Shown: in pieces, positions 1 through 8,745 of the stretch
How positions within the stretch are numbered: the first letter of the stretch is position 1
How the letters are laid out: every line of letters starts with the position of its first letter
From: Paenibacillus_AA sp045062745
GTDB taxonomy: Bacteria; Bacillota; Bacilli; Paenibacillales; NBRC-103111
Assembly: GCF_045062745.1 (NCBI RefSeq)
Contig: NZ_JBJGED010000013.1
Span: forward strand, 124,001 to 188,000
Reading direction: 5' to 3'
DNA length: 64,000 nt
The notes under the pieces: model-generated
The model's input: the letters and a program-made list of their open reading frames with translations, nothing else
What the model was told of the DNA's origin: nothing
Databases searched by the model: none
Translations under genes and position numbers: made by a program

Positions 1-610
1 CTGCAGCGTGCCGGCGTTCATCTCGGTATCGATGATACCCGGCAGGATCGCATTCACCGTAATGCGACGGCTGCCCAGATGCTGGGCGAGGACGAAGGTG
101 AGCGTGTTGAGCGCCCCTTTGGAAATGCTGTAGCCGAGCAAGTTCGGGAAGGCGATGCGCGTAACCGCGGACGAAGTGTGCGATGATCCGGCCTTCGTCC
201 CTCATCCGGGGTAAAGCTTGTTGGATCAGGAAGAGCGGAGCCTTCACATGAAGATGCATCACCTCGTCGAATGATTGCTCCGTCGTTTCTTCGAGCGTGG
301 CCATCTGTCCGATTCCCGCATTGTTCACGAGAATGTCGAATCGTTTAGCCCCAGTCCGGCTCTGCAGAACATCATCCAATGCCGCGAACAACGCATGTAT
401 ACCGTTCAAGGCGGACAAGTCAGCACCGATTGCGAATGCAGCCCCTCCGTGTGCTTCAATCGTACGAACTACATCCTCGGCTTCTTGCTGCCTCGTTCCA
501 TAATGGACGCCGACCAAGGCGCCCTCCCGGGCCAATCTCAACGCGATCCCCCGGCCGATTCCCCGGCTCGCTCCAGTCACTAATGCGATTTTTCCTGCCA
601 ACTTGCTCAT
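1..610 (-). pseudogene. Short-chain dehydrogenase/reductase (SDR), frameshifted and cut by the window edge
   Basis: Reads leftwards from ATG 608-610, behind a GGGAGATGAGACC ribosome site. The N-terminus has the SDR Rossmann glycine motif (VTGASRGIGR) and the ILVNNAG motif near residue 100. After the strand ending GRII, at about 175-181, the frame breaks. The expected continuation (SSAVTRIAFPNLLGYSISKG, with the catalytic YxxxK pair) lies in a different frame from 174 downwards and runs on as ITVNAILPGIIDTEMN to the window edge. Seven bases stand where six are expected, so this is a +1 insertion or a -2 deletion. SDRs are normally about 250 aa, so roughly the last quarter lies outside the window. 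Substrate unknown. It could be a genuine pseudogene or a sequencing error; nothing else in the reading is damaged. Confidence 0.75.
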
Positions 611-685
611 GGTCTCATCTCCCTATGTCGAATTCATGATTAGTTATAACACAGGGAGACAAGCGGAATGTTGCGCTCTTATTCC

Positions 686-3361
686 TTAAGCCGTCGCATA
701 CTCGAACCGGTAAGTGCCCGAGCCGAGCTCGACCTGAAGTCCTGCCGCCGACGGCTGTACCGAGAGGATGCCCGATGCCTCGGCCAGCGGGGTGCCGCTC
801 TCGTGGACACCTGATCCCGTCCCGGATGCGCCCGGCAGCGTGACGACCGCCTCCGTATTCGCCGGGATGGTCACGGCGACGACGATCCGCCCGTCAGGGA
901 GCGTCTCCCAGCCGGAGGCGATTTCCCCGTACATCGAGTCGTGAGCCGCTTCGACAAGCGTGAGCGACGAGGTTAATGTAGGCGCGATGCGAATCTTCTT
1001 GTAGCCCGGCCGCTCCGGGTCGGTCTCGATGCCGGCCGCCACCTGGTACAGCCAATCGCCGATCGAGCCGTAGGCGTAGTGGTTGAACGAGTTCATGTCG
1101 TCGCTCCAGAACGTCCCGTCCGGCTTGATGCCGTCCCAATGCTCCCAGATCGTCGTCGCCCCCTGCAGCACGGAGTACAGCCAAGACGGGTATTCCTGCT
1201 GCAGCACAAGTCCATACGCCTGCTCTGTATAACCATAGCGGCTCAGGGCATGGCACAAGTAAGGGGTGCCGACGAAGCCGGTTGTCAGCCGACCCTTGTT
1301 CTCCTGAATATACTCGGCCAGAATCGATGCCGCGCGTGGGCGATGCCGCTCCTCCAGCAGATCGAAGGCGAGCGCCAGCGCATAGGCGGTCTGCGTCGGC
1401 GAAGCGACTCGGCCGTTCGGCGTCACGAACTCCTGGCGGAACGCCTCCACGATCCGCTCGTACAGCTCCTCGTAGCCGGCCGCGTCCTCAGCCTTGTTCA
1501 GCACGCGGGCCGTCTTGGCCAAGAGCTGCGTGGAGTAGGCGTAGAACGCAGTTGCGATCAGGTCGCGCGGCGTCGCGCCGATATAGCTGCCTTCCTTGGC
1601 GTCGAGGGCGACCCAGTCGCCGAAGTGGAAGCCGGTGTTCCACAAATATTCGTTGTCCCCCTGCGACCTCATATAGCCGATCCACTTTTGCATGCTCTCG
1701 TATTGATTTTCCAATATGCGCGTGTCCCCATAGCATTCGTAAATCGTCCAAGGGCAGATGACGGCGGCGTCGCCCCAGGCGGCCGAAGAGTGCGAATCCG
1801 GCTTCAGCACATGCGGAATGACGAACGGTACCCCGCCGTCAGGCAGCTGCTCCGCGGCCAAGTCCTTCAGCCATTTGGTGAAAAAGGGCGCGACGTTCAT
1901 ATTGAACGCGGCCGTCCGGACAAACACCTGCGCATCGCCCGTCCAGCCCAGCCGCTCGTCGCGCTGAGGGCAATCGGTCGGGATGTCAAGGAAGTTGCCT
2001 TTTTGCCCCCAGACGATATTGCTCTGCAGCTTGTTCAGCAGCTCGTTCGACGTCCGGAAGCGGCTCGTCGGCTCCATGTCCGTATGAATGACGACCCCGA
2101 CAAAATTGCCGTCCAGCTGTTCGGCCGGTACGCCTGTCACTCTCACATAGCGGAACCCCTGGAACGAGAAATACGGCTCGTAAGTTGCGGGTCCGTCGCC
2201 TCGGCTGATGTACGTGATCGTCTGTTTCGCCTTGCGCAGGTTGCCGATATAGAAATTGCCTTCCTTATCGAGCACTTCCGCATGATTCAGCTGGACCGTA
2301 GTTCCGGCCGGAACGTCCACAGTGAACCGCACCCACCCGACCATGTTCTGCCCCATATCGAGCACAAGATCGCCCGAAGGCGTCGTGAAGCGGCTGACCG
2401 GCCGAATTTCCTGAATCGCTCGCGTAGGATCGTTCTCTTGAGCGACTAAAATTTCCTTCGTATAGTCCAAGATGTCAACAGGCGCCCATCCCGCATCGTC
2501 ATAGCCTGCCCCCAGCCAGCCTGCGGTTTCCAGACGTGCGTCGTACGTCTCTCCGTGGTAAATCTCGGACATGAGGAGCGGGCCTGCGCTTGCTTTCCAG
2601 GCGTCATCCGTGCCCAACACGTCTTCACTGCCGTCGGCGTATCGCACGTGAAGCTGAGCCAGAGCGGCGCGGTCCTCGCCATATAGGTTACGCTCGTCCA
2701 CCCAGCCCAAATTGCCCTTGAACCAGCCGTTGCCCAGCATAATCCCGATCGCGTTCGCGCCTTCTAAGAGGAGGCTCGTCACATCGTAGGTCTGTACTTG
2801 AAGCCGATGCTTGTAGCTGGTCCACCCGGGGGCGAACAACGTATCGTCGGCCGGCCGCCCGTTCACGTACACCCGGTAGAGGCCGAGTGCCGTGGCGTAC
2901 AGTCGGGCCGACACGACCGGCCCCTTCAGACTGAACGCGGTGCGCAGCTGGTGGCACGGCTCGGGAGCCCCTTCCGCTGTCGGCAGCTTGGCGGTAATCC
3001 ATTGCGCCGTCCACTCGGACCGGTCGATCCCCGTTTCCCAATATGCCGTCTCGCTCCAGTCCGATGCTTCATCTTGGGCGTTCCATGCTTTTACCCGGTA
3101 GTAGTATCGGGTTCTGGGTTGAACCGGATCGCCTCCGTACGGGATGTGGACCGATTGGTCGGAGGCGGTTTTGCCGGTATCCCAAGTCAATGCGCTTTGA
3201 AAATCATTGTCTGTGCTCACCTGTACTTGATAGGCGGATTGACGCGCGCCGCGTTCAGAGGACTTCAGCTTCCAGCTTAGTCTCGGCTCACGTTCCCCGA
3301 TGCCCAGCGGATTGCGCTTGTACTCGCATCGTAAGTCGGTTACGTTCCAATTAGGGGACAT
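686..3361 (-). CDS. Alpha-L-rhamnosidase, GH78 (cytoplasmic)
   Basis: 891 aa, the usual length for bacterial GH78 enzymes, which release terminal alpha-L-rhamnose from pectin side chains, glycosides or sulfated rhamnans. Visible order: an N-terminal Fn3-like strand set (LRCEYKRNPLGIGEREPRLSW), a rhamnosidase N-terminal lectin-like domain (LYRVYVNGR, APGWTSYKHRLQVQTYDVT, GIMLGNGW), then the (alpha/alpha)6 catalytic domain with DIPTDCPQRDERLGWTGD, carrying the family's acidic catalytic cluster, and the later ATTIWEHWDG glutamate. There is no signal peptide, so it probably acts on imported oligosaccharides. The start is placed at ATG 3359-3361, because an in-frame ATG 18 bases upstream contains the ribosome site AAAAGGAG that serves this one. 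Divergent from two AraC genes, the likely regulators. Confidence 0.93.
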   Translation of the reverse strand: MSPNWNVTDLRCEYKRNPLGIGEREPRLSWKLKSSERGARQSAYQVQVSTDNDFQSALTWDTGKTASDQSVHIPYGGDPVQPRTRYYYRVKAWNAQDEASDWSETAYWETGIDRSEWTAQWITAKLPTAEGAPEPCHQLRTAFSLKGPVVSARLYATALGLYRVYVNGRPADDTLFAPGWTSYKHRLQVQTYDVTSLLLEGANAIGIMLGNGWFKGNLGWVDERNLYGEDRAALAQLHVRYADGSEDVLGTDDAWKASAGPLLMSEIYHGETYDARLETAGWLGAGYDDAGWAPVDILDYTKEILVAQENDPTRAIQEIRPVSRFTTPSGDLVLDMGQNMVGWVRFTVDVPAGTTVQLNHAEVLDKEGNFYIGNLRKAKQTITYISRGDGPATYEPYFSFQGFRYVRVTGVPAEQLDGNFVGVVIHTDMEPTSRFRTSNELLNKLQSNIVWGQKGNFLDIPTDCPQRDERLGWTGDAQVFVRTAAFNMNVAPFFTKWLKDLAAEQLPDGGVPFVIPHVLKPDSHSSAAWGDAAVICPWTIYECYGDTRILENQYESMQKWIGYMRSQGDNEYLWNTGFHFGDWVALDAKEGSYIGATPRDLIATAFYAYSTQLLAKTARVLNKAEDAAGYEELYERIVEAFRQEFVTPNGRVASPTQTAYALALAFDLLEERHRPRAASILAEYIQENKGRLTTGFVGTPYLCHALSRYGYTEQAYGLVLQQEYPSWLYSVLQGATTIWEHWDGIKPDGTFWSDDMNSFNHYAYGSIGDWLYQVAAGIETDPERPGYKKIRIAPTLTSSLTLVEAAHDSMYGEIASGWETLPDGRIVVAVTIPANTEAVVTLPGASGTGSGVHESGTPLAEASGILSVQPSAAGLQVELGSGTYRFEYATA

Positions 3362-3516
3362 TGTCGATCTCCTTTTCACATGGGCTCTAAGGCCGCTTGC
3401 TGCTTTCAGTGTAAAAGGACGGACCCACGAATCCTACCTGCGTTCTTGACATTCTAATCCGGTATGACTGACAATGTGAGGAGTAGCACTAGGAACGGAA
3501 CAGGAGGCGGGGGAGC

Positions 3517-4380
3517 ATGGAGACCAGGCAAAATGTGCTGCTCGGGCACAAGATGTTCGGCAGCGGATCGATCTTTATCAACCGGATCGAAGAAGGCTTC
3601 GAGAACAGCTTCCACACGCACGATTTCATCGAGATCACCTACGTATCGGAAGGCCGCGGCTACCATCATATCGGCGATACGGTGCAGCCGGTGAGCAAGG
3701 GCGATCTGTTCGTGCTGCCGATCGGCGTCCCGCACGTCTTCCGGCCCGCGACGCCGGAGCGCGACCATCGGCTCGTCGTCTACAATTGCATCTTCACGGA
3801 AAGCTTGTTCGAGCATCTGCGCGATCATGTGTTGGTCGATCTCGATCTCAGCGCTCTGCTGAAGCTGGTGCCCGGACGCAACGACAACGGCTACTGGATC
3901 CGGGACCGCGACTTGGCGTGCGAGCAGTACTTTATTGCAATGCATGAGGAATACCACGCGAATCGCGGAGGGAAGCTCGCTGCGCTGTACGGGTTGCTCA
4001 TCCAACTGCTCGTCGTCGTGCATCGGAAGTCCATGCTGCCCGATGAACCTGCGTTCCGGGCGGGGGACCCGCTGAGCGACGCCATCGAGTTCGTCCGCTC
4101 CCATGCGGGAGAGGCCATCACCGTACGGGAAGTCGCGGACTTGTGCCGGATGAGCGAACGGCATTTCTTCCGCTTGTTCAAACAGCGCACGGGCCAGACA
4201 TTCCACGAGTTCGTCCAGCATGCCCGTATCCGCACCGCCTGCGAGCTGCTGCAGTGTACGACGCAGAAGGTCGGAGCGATCTCGGAGACGGTCGGTTATG
4301 CGGATTTGGAGAGCTTTTACCGCGTCTTCAAGCGTATAGTGGGGACTACGCCGGGGGAGTATCGCAAAGGTTGTCACTAA
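3517..4380 (+). CDS. AraC-family transcriptional regulator with N-terminal cupin
   Basis: 287 aa. The N-terminal half is a cupin-type sugar sensor (FHTHDFIEITYVSEGRG, GDLFVLPIGVPH). The last 100 residues are the double helix-turn-helix AraC domain (ITVREVADLCRMSERHFFRLFKQ, then VGAISETVGYADLESFYRVFK). The start follows GGAGGCGGGGGAGC. It lies divergent from the GH78 rhamnosidase across a 155-base shared promoter region and 19 bases upstream of a second AraC gene in the same direction. An activator of the rhamnosidase responding to rhamnose or a rhamnoside is the simplest inference; the ligand cannot be read from sequence. Confidence 0.9.
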   Translation: METRQNVLLGHKMFGSGSIFINRIEEGFENSFHTHDFIEITYVSEGRGYHHIGDTVQPVSKGDLFVLPIGVPHVFRPATPERDHRLVVYNCIFTESLFEHLRDHVLVDLDLSALLKLVPGRNDNGYWIRDRDLACEQYFIAMHEEYHANRGGKLAALYGLLIQLLVVVHRKSMLPDEPAFRAGDPLSDAIEFVRSHAGEAITVREVADLCRMSERHFFRLFKQRTGQTFHEFVQHARIRTACELLQCTTQKVGAISETVGYADLESFYRVFKRIVGTTPGEYRKGCH

Positions 4381-4399
4381 TCGTTCGGGAGGAATCCGT

Positions 4400-5236
4400 A
4401 TGTATGAGCTGGCACAGTCGCTCGAGCGGCTCACCTTCCGCATCAGCGGCTCCTGCGGCAAGACGAGATGCCGCCCGGGGTGGTATTGGGATCACCAGAC
4501 GCCGTTCGCGGATTTCGATATTTTCTATGTGGTGTCGGGAAAAGGCACGATGCGGTTAGGCGGGGAAACGTTCGAGCTGAGCCGGAAAAGCTGCATCATT
4601 ATGCGCCCCGGCGACTTGCCCAAGGCGACGCAGGACCAGACGGAGAGGCTCGTCGTGCTTTTCATACATTTCAGTCTGCTGGGCGCGGATGCGGAGCCGC
4701 TCATGGATTTCGAATTTCCCCGGCATACGCAGATCGGAGAGTCGTTCGAGGCGGAGACGGTGTTGTTCCGCATGATCGACCTGCGGGACATCCCGGTGCC
4801 TCTGCAGGCGCTCGAGTTCGACGCGCTGATGAAATGTTTCTTCGCCGGGTTGTTCCGCCACCATCTCGCACCGGCGCAAGCTCCTGCGGTAACGGGCAAG
4901 CAGCTGCAGGCCGTCCGCCGGCTAATGGCGGTCATCCGCCAGGAAGGCGGGGTCGACATCGACCTGCAGCAGCTGGCCGATCGCCTGGAGCTGTCGCCGC
5001 AATACATGAGCCGGCTGTTCAAGGCCGCGACGGGCAAAACCTTGAAGTCGTACATCGCGGTTACGAAGATGGAGACGGCGAAGGACTTGTTCATCCACAC
5101 CCGCATGAACGTCACGGAGGTGGCGGAGCAGCTCGGCTACAGCGATGTGTATGCGTTCAGCAAATGCTTCAAGATGGCGTTCGGCCTGTCGCCGACACAC
5201 TTCTTGACCCAAATCCGAGCCTCCGTCGAGGCGTAG
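4400..5236 (+). CDS. AraC-family transcriptional regulator (second of tandem pair)
   Basis: 278 aa. The N-terminal cupin-like domain reads DFDIFYVVSGKGTMRLGGE and IMRPGDLPKATQD. The C-terminal AraC double helix-turn-helix reads DLQQLADRLELSPQYMSRLFK and VTEVAEQLGYSDVYAFSKCFK. The ribosome site is GGGAGGAATCCGT before ATG. It is probably co-transcribed with the preceding AraC gene (19-base gap). The sequences of the two regulators differ enough that a recent duplication is not evident. It is convergent with the mannose-6-phosphate isomerase gene, with only 11 bases between stop codons. Two adjacent AraC genes may answer to different sugars of one polysaccharide; that is inference. Confidence 0.88.
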   Translation: MYELAQSLERLTFRISGSCGKTRCRPGWYWDHQTPFADFDIFYVVSGKGTMRLGGETFELSRKSCIIMRPGDLPKATQDQTERLVVLFIHFSLLGADAEPLMDFEFPRHTQIGESFEAETVLFRMIDLRDIPVPLQALEFDALMKCFFAGLFRHHLAPAQAPAVTGKQLQAVRRLMAVIRQEGGVDIDLQQLADRLELSPQYMSRLFKAATGKTLKSYIAVTKMETAKDLFIHTRMNVTEVAEQLGYSDVYAFSKCFKMAFGLSPTHFLTQIRASVEA

Positions 5237-5247
5237 GCGGCTGCACT

Positions 5248-6378
5248 CTATTCCGGCGGGTGGCACAGCACGACGACGAGCTCGGCATCCGGGCTCGCGC
5301 CCTCCCGGATCCAGCTCATCCGCTCCAGGCCCGCCGGCAGGAACAGCGTATCGCCTTGCTTCACGTCCAAGCTAGCCTCTCCATACGCGAGCCGGCCGCT
5401 TCCTGCGGCGATGATCGCCACCGCGAAGGCGTCCCGCTTCTCGTAGGCGTACGTGCCGGTCACGCGCAGCCGGTTCATGCGGAACCGCTCCGTATGCTTG
5501 GGCTGGATGAGGGCGATCTCCTGCCCGCCCGGCTGCTCGGCCAGCACCTCCGGCTCGACCTTCGAGCGGCGGAGTGCACCCTCCAAGTCCGTCGGCTCGT
5601 AATGGAAGCAGTCCAGCATCCGCTCGAAGCCGATCCCTTGGTGGCACGCCTTGTCCTGCAGCTTGACACCCCGGGGGGTAGTTCGCTCCGTGCGGAGCGT
5701 CAGGTCGGTCGGCTCCTGGATCTCGATCAAGAGGCAGCCGCTCCCGATCGCATGCGGCAGTCCGCCGGTGATGAGGAATACTTCGCCTTCCTTCACCTCG
5801 ACCTTATGCAGGGCGTCCAGCATCGCCGGGATGTCCTGCTCCTCGAACAGCTGGCGCCACCGTTCCCTCGTCACGTCCGGCTTGAAGCCGAGCAGGACGT
5901 AAGGCGGTTCTCCGCCGATCGTCCGGCCGCCGAGAATGTACCACGCTTCCGTCTTCCCGAAGCGGGACCCAAACGCGCTCATCGCGAACTCGGGGTCGGG
6001 ATGCACCTGGATCGTCAGCCGTTCGCACGAATCGAGCACTTTGACGAGCAGGGCGGGGCTGGCCTCGTGCTTCGCCGCATGGCGCGCCCCGAGAAAGGCG
6101 GCCGGGTCGGACTCGATCAGCTGCTTGAGCGTGACCGGTTCCCCCGCGTCACGTCCCGGCAGCAGCACCTTGCTCAGTCCTTCCACGGGCAAATGCTCCC
6201 GCCCGGCATTAACGGCCTGCACAGCGGATGCGACCCATTGCTCGGGGAACTCGCTGTCCTGCGGGTCGGCTTGCCCCCGCCACGCCTCCAAGGCTTGTCC
6301 GCCGCTATATGTCCGCCACACTCGATCGTCGCTCAGCTTGAGGGGAATGGCGCCTGCTTGCCGGGTTATGTTATCCAT
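5248..6378 (-). CDS. manA: Mannose-6-phosphate isomerase, class I
   Basis: 376 aa cytoplasmic zinc enzyme interconverting mannose 6-phosphate and fructose 6-phosphate. The cupin zinc ligands are all visible: LTIQVHPDPEFA (Gln and His), GKTEAWYIL (Glu), and GGLPHAIGSGCLLIEIQ (His). The PTDLTLRTERTTPRGV segment matches the active-site region of the family. The length is longer than the roughly 315-aa Bacillus ManA and has an extended C-terminal domain. The start ATG is preceded by AGGAGGCCAATC. It stands alone on the minus strand, facing an AraC gene, and is back-to-back with the PAS kinase gene. It would feed mannose from the glycans handled here, or the GH130 pathway at the right edge, into glycolysis. 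Confidence 0.9.
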   Translation of the reverse strand: MDNITRQAGAIPLKLSDDRVWRTYSGGQALEAWRGQADPQDSEFPEQWVASAVQAVNAGREHLPVEGLSKVLLPGRDAGEPVTLKQLIESDPAAFLGARHAAKHEASPALLVKVLDSCERLTIQVHPDPEFAMSAFGSRFGKTEAWYILGGRTIGGEPPYVLLGFKPDVTRERWRQLFEEQDIPAMLDALHKVEVKEGEVFLITGGLPHAIGSGCLLIEIQEPTDLTLRTERTTPRGVKLQDKACHQGIGFERMLDCFHYEPTDLEGALRRSKVEPEVLAEQPGGQEIALIQPKHTERFRMNRLRVTGTYAYEKRDAFAVAIIAAGSGRLAYGEASLDVKQGDTLFLPAGLERMSWIREGASPDAELVVVLCHPPE

Positions 6379-6454
6379 GATTGGCCTCCTAGGTTTTCTC
6401 GCTGTTTTCTGTCCTCATTGTACCTTTTTCGGAGTGGCGCGTGAATCCCCATCA

Positions 6455-6510
6455 TTTGCGGTCCCCACCCCTATTTTTGCGCGATCCCAATATGTGAAAT
6501 CCGGTATAAT
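6455..6510 (+). promoter_or_regulatory. Promoter of the PAS kinase/ComA-like regulator operon with TTTGCGCGAT operator
   Basis: The -10 box TATAAT is at 6505-6510. TTTGCGCGATCCCAA at 6476-6490 sits over the -35 position, where no good sigma-A hexamer exists. A second half-site TTTGCGG starts at 6455, 21 bases (two helical turns) upstream. The same TTTGCGCGAT word occurs 29 bases before the -10 of the downstream ABC operon. The poor -35 and overlapping site suggest an activator-dependent promoter, probably bound by the ComA-like regulator encoded in this operon (inference). Confidence 0.6.
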
Positions 6511-6561
6511 GAATCCCATGGCACTGCCTCAACGCCGATCTTACCGGAAGGGAACTTGAAT

Positions 6562-8745
6562 ATGGACGCATTGGTGCAAGAAAAGCTGTACCGGATTATC
6601 GCCGAGCATACGCAGGATATTATCGTCTTGGTCGACCATGAGGCGAACGTCCGTTACGTGTCCCCCTCGATTTACTCCTTGGGCGGCTATGCCATAGAAG
6701 AGTACAAGGACGCGCACGCGTTCGAAATTCTCCATCCTGAGGACCGGGAGCGGGTCAATCAAGTGTTCGTGGAGGTGCTTAAGACCAAGCGGCCGGCAGA
6801 CGTGGACTATCGGGTCGTTCATAAGGAAGGGCATACCCTCTATGCCGAAGCTCGCGTCAAGCCGGTGCCGGATTCGAACGGGCAGGTCGAATACGTCGTG
6901 GCTGTAGTCAGGGATGTGACCGAGCGTCATAAAACCGGGCAGCTGTTGGAGCAAATTCTCGATAACATCAATGCCGTCGTTTTTTCCACGGATCAAAATT
7001 TCAGCCGCTACTCGCTCAGTGTGGGCAGCATCGAGAAACTGTCGGGGCTCCGCAGAGAGGAGCTCATGAACAGCCCGATTCGGCTCCATGATCATATTCA
7101 TCCGGATGACAACGCGGTGCTCTTCGGCGAGACGAAGGAGAAGCTGGACCGGGGGATGCGGGTCGTCCAAGATTTTCGGTTCATTCATGTGCCGGATGAG
7201 ACGCGCTGGGGGCGGCTCATTATGCAGCCTTACGTGACGCATACCGGTGTTATGGAGCGACTAGACGGCATCATCATGGACATAACGGAGAAGAAACGAT
7301 CCGATCTCGCGCTCGAAGAGAGCGAGCAGCGGTATACATCGCTCTTCGAGAACAATCTGGACGGCGTGTTTACGATGGAGCTGAACGGCTTTTATTTCGT
7401 GAATGCAAACCGCGCCTTCGAAACGATTACCGGGATCCCCATGTCGCAGCTGACCGGCCGCTGCTTCATCGGCATGGTCCATGACGAAGATCATACGGTC
7501 GTGTACGAGAAGCTGTTCGAGGTGCTACGGCAGGGGAAGCCTGGAGACTGCGAATGCCGGCTCAATTCCGTCCAACCGGGGGAGAAGTTCGTCAGCCTTA
7601 CGCTCGTCCCGATCTTCCTGGCCGGTCAATTAAACGGCATCCACGGCATTGTGAAGGACATTACGGTCCGGAAGCGGGAAGAGCGGGAGCTGATCGAGAG
7701 CGAGGAGCGGTACAAATTCCTGCAGCAAAGCTTAAACCGCTTCTCCAGCGATCTGGCGAACGTGATGAAGGTGAGCGAGCTGGAACGGCGGCTCCTCGAA
7801 GAAGTGAACGCCGTCCTGAAAGTCGAGGATGCGGCGATCGAGGAGGCGCCGAGCGGGCAGGAGGTCCAACAGGGCGACCCACACAAGATCCGCGTCCGCA
7901 TCGGAGAGAAGCAGCAGCCCGTCTACCTGGGCATCGCCTTGAGCCAGCCGCTGCTCAAAATTGAGAAGGAATGGCTCGAAACGGCGATTCACTATGTAAC
8001 GCTCCTGTACGACAACCTGCAGCGGATCGAAGACCTGATGACCCGGTTGGAGTCGCACGTCTCGGCCAATGAAACTCCCAAATGGATGCTGCGGCTCCTG
8101 TTCCAGCTCTCCGAGAAGGAGCGGGCTTCGCTGTCCAGCGATCTGCACGATTCCGTCCTGCAGGACTTGATCATCTGGTATCGAAAGCTGGAGTCGCTTC
8201 GCTCCTCCGAATCGCTCGGGGAGCCGACGGAGCGCCAATTGAAACAGATCGAGGAAGGGCTGCTCGACGCGATCCATCAGATCCGCATTACGTGCAACGA
8301 GCTGCGGCCGCCGTTTTTGCTGAAGATGGGACTTGTGGAATCGTTGAAAAGCTTGTTCGCGTATACCCGGATGTTTTCCAATTACGAAATTGAATTTACA
8401 GCCGATCCCCAAAACATCCCTTTGAATGAGGACCAGCTTCTGGGCATGTACCGGATCGTGCAGGAGCTGCTGCATAATGCGGCCAAGCATTCTCAGGCGA
8501 GCCAGGTGAAGATATCGCTTTCCGGCACGGACGAGCAGCTTCTATTCACGTATGCTGACGATGGCGTCGGGATGGATATGTCGGCGTATGAGGGCTCGTT
8601 TCAACATATGGGACTGGCCGGAATCGAGAAGAGGGTACTCAGCCTGGAAGGGCGCGTCGAGCTGCAGTCGGCACCGAATGCAGGGTTCTGCGTACGGATT
8701 CGGTTTCCCATACAATCGAGTGAGAGGGGGAGGTGGACGCCATGA
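6562..8745 (+). CDS. Soluble multi-PAS sensor histidine kinase (HisKA_3/NarL class)
   Basis: About 727 aa. No membrane segment is visible, so this is a cytoplasmic sensor. It has three PAS domains with PAC motifs (residues about 5-125, 130-250 and 260-375: DIIVLVDHEANVRYVSPS, VVAVVRDVTERHK, GIIMDITEKKR, GIHGIVKDITVRKREE), then a linker, then a HisKA_3 dimerisation domain with phospho-acceptor His529 in SDLHDSVLQDL, and a HATPase domain (QELLHNAAKHS, DDGVGMD, GLAGIEKRV). I favour ATG 6562 over TTG 6556 because GGAAGGG is properly spaced from the ATG. The stop overlaps the response regulator start (ATGA), so the pair is translationally coupled. Ligand unknown. Confidence 0.9.
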   Translation: MDALVQEKLYRIIAEHTQDIIVLVDHEANVRYVSPSIYSLGGYAIEEYKDAHAFEILHPEDRERVNQVFVEVLKTKRPADVDYRVVHKEGHTLYAEARVKPVPDSNGQVEYVVAVVRDVTERHKTGQLLEQILDNINAVVFSTDQNFSRYSLSVGSIEKLSGLRREELMNSPIRLHDHIHPDDNAVLFGETKEKLDRGMRVVQDFRFIHVPDETRWGRLIMQPYVTHTGVMERLDGIIMDITEKKRSDLALEESEQRYTSLFENNLDGVFTMELNGFYFVNANRAFETITGIPMSQLTGRCFIGMVHDEDHTVVYEKLFEVLRQGKPGDCECRLNSVQPGEKFVSLTLVPIFLAGQLNGIHGIVKDITVRKREERELIESEERYKFLQQSLNRFSSDLANVMKVSELERRLLEEVNAVLKVEDAAIEEAPSGQEVQQGDPHKIRVRIGEKQQPVYLGIALSQPLLKIEKEWLETAIHYVTLLYDNLQRIEDLMTRLESHVSANETPKWMLRLLFQLSEKERASLSSDLHDSVLQDLIIWYRKLESLRSSESLGEPTERQLKQIEEGLLDAIHQIRITCNELRPPFLLKMGLVESLKSLFAYTRMFSNYEIEFTADPQNIPLNEDQLLGMYRIVQELLHNAAKHSQASQVKISLSGTDEQLLFTYADDGVGMDMSAYEGSFQHMGLAGIEKRVLSLEGRVELQSAPNAGFCVRIRFPIQSSERGRWTP

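Noticed and set aside
1079..2449. Long plus-strand open frame opposite the GH78 gene
   Set aside because: It is antisense to conserved catalytic-domain sequence, shows no protein family pattern and has no plausible ribosome site.
3362..3379. Upstream start ATG 3379 for the GH78 gene
   Set aside because: The intervening codons contain the AAAAGGAG ribosome site for ATG 3361, so the longer start would be inside the leader.
3446..3475. Sigma-A promoter TTGACA upstream of the first AraC gene
   Set aside because: The -35 word is perfect, but no convincing -10 lies at 16-18 bases (best GACAAT at 18), so it was not listed as a feature.
4468..6444. A long open frame (658 codons) on the plus strand across the AraC and mannose-6-phosphate isomerase genes
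   Set aside because: It overlaps two well-supported genes, one in another frame and one antisense. Its product is low complexity (Arg/Ala/Pro rich), a normal by-product of high G+C coding sequence.
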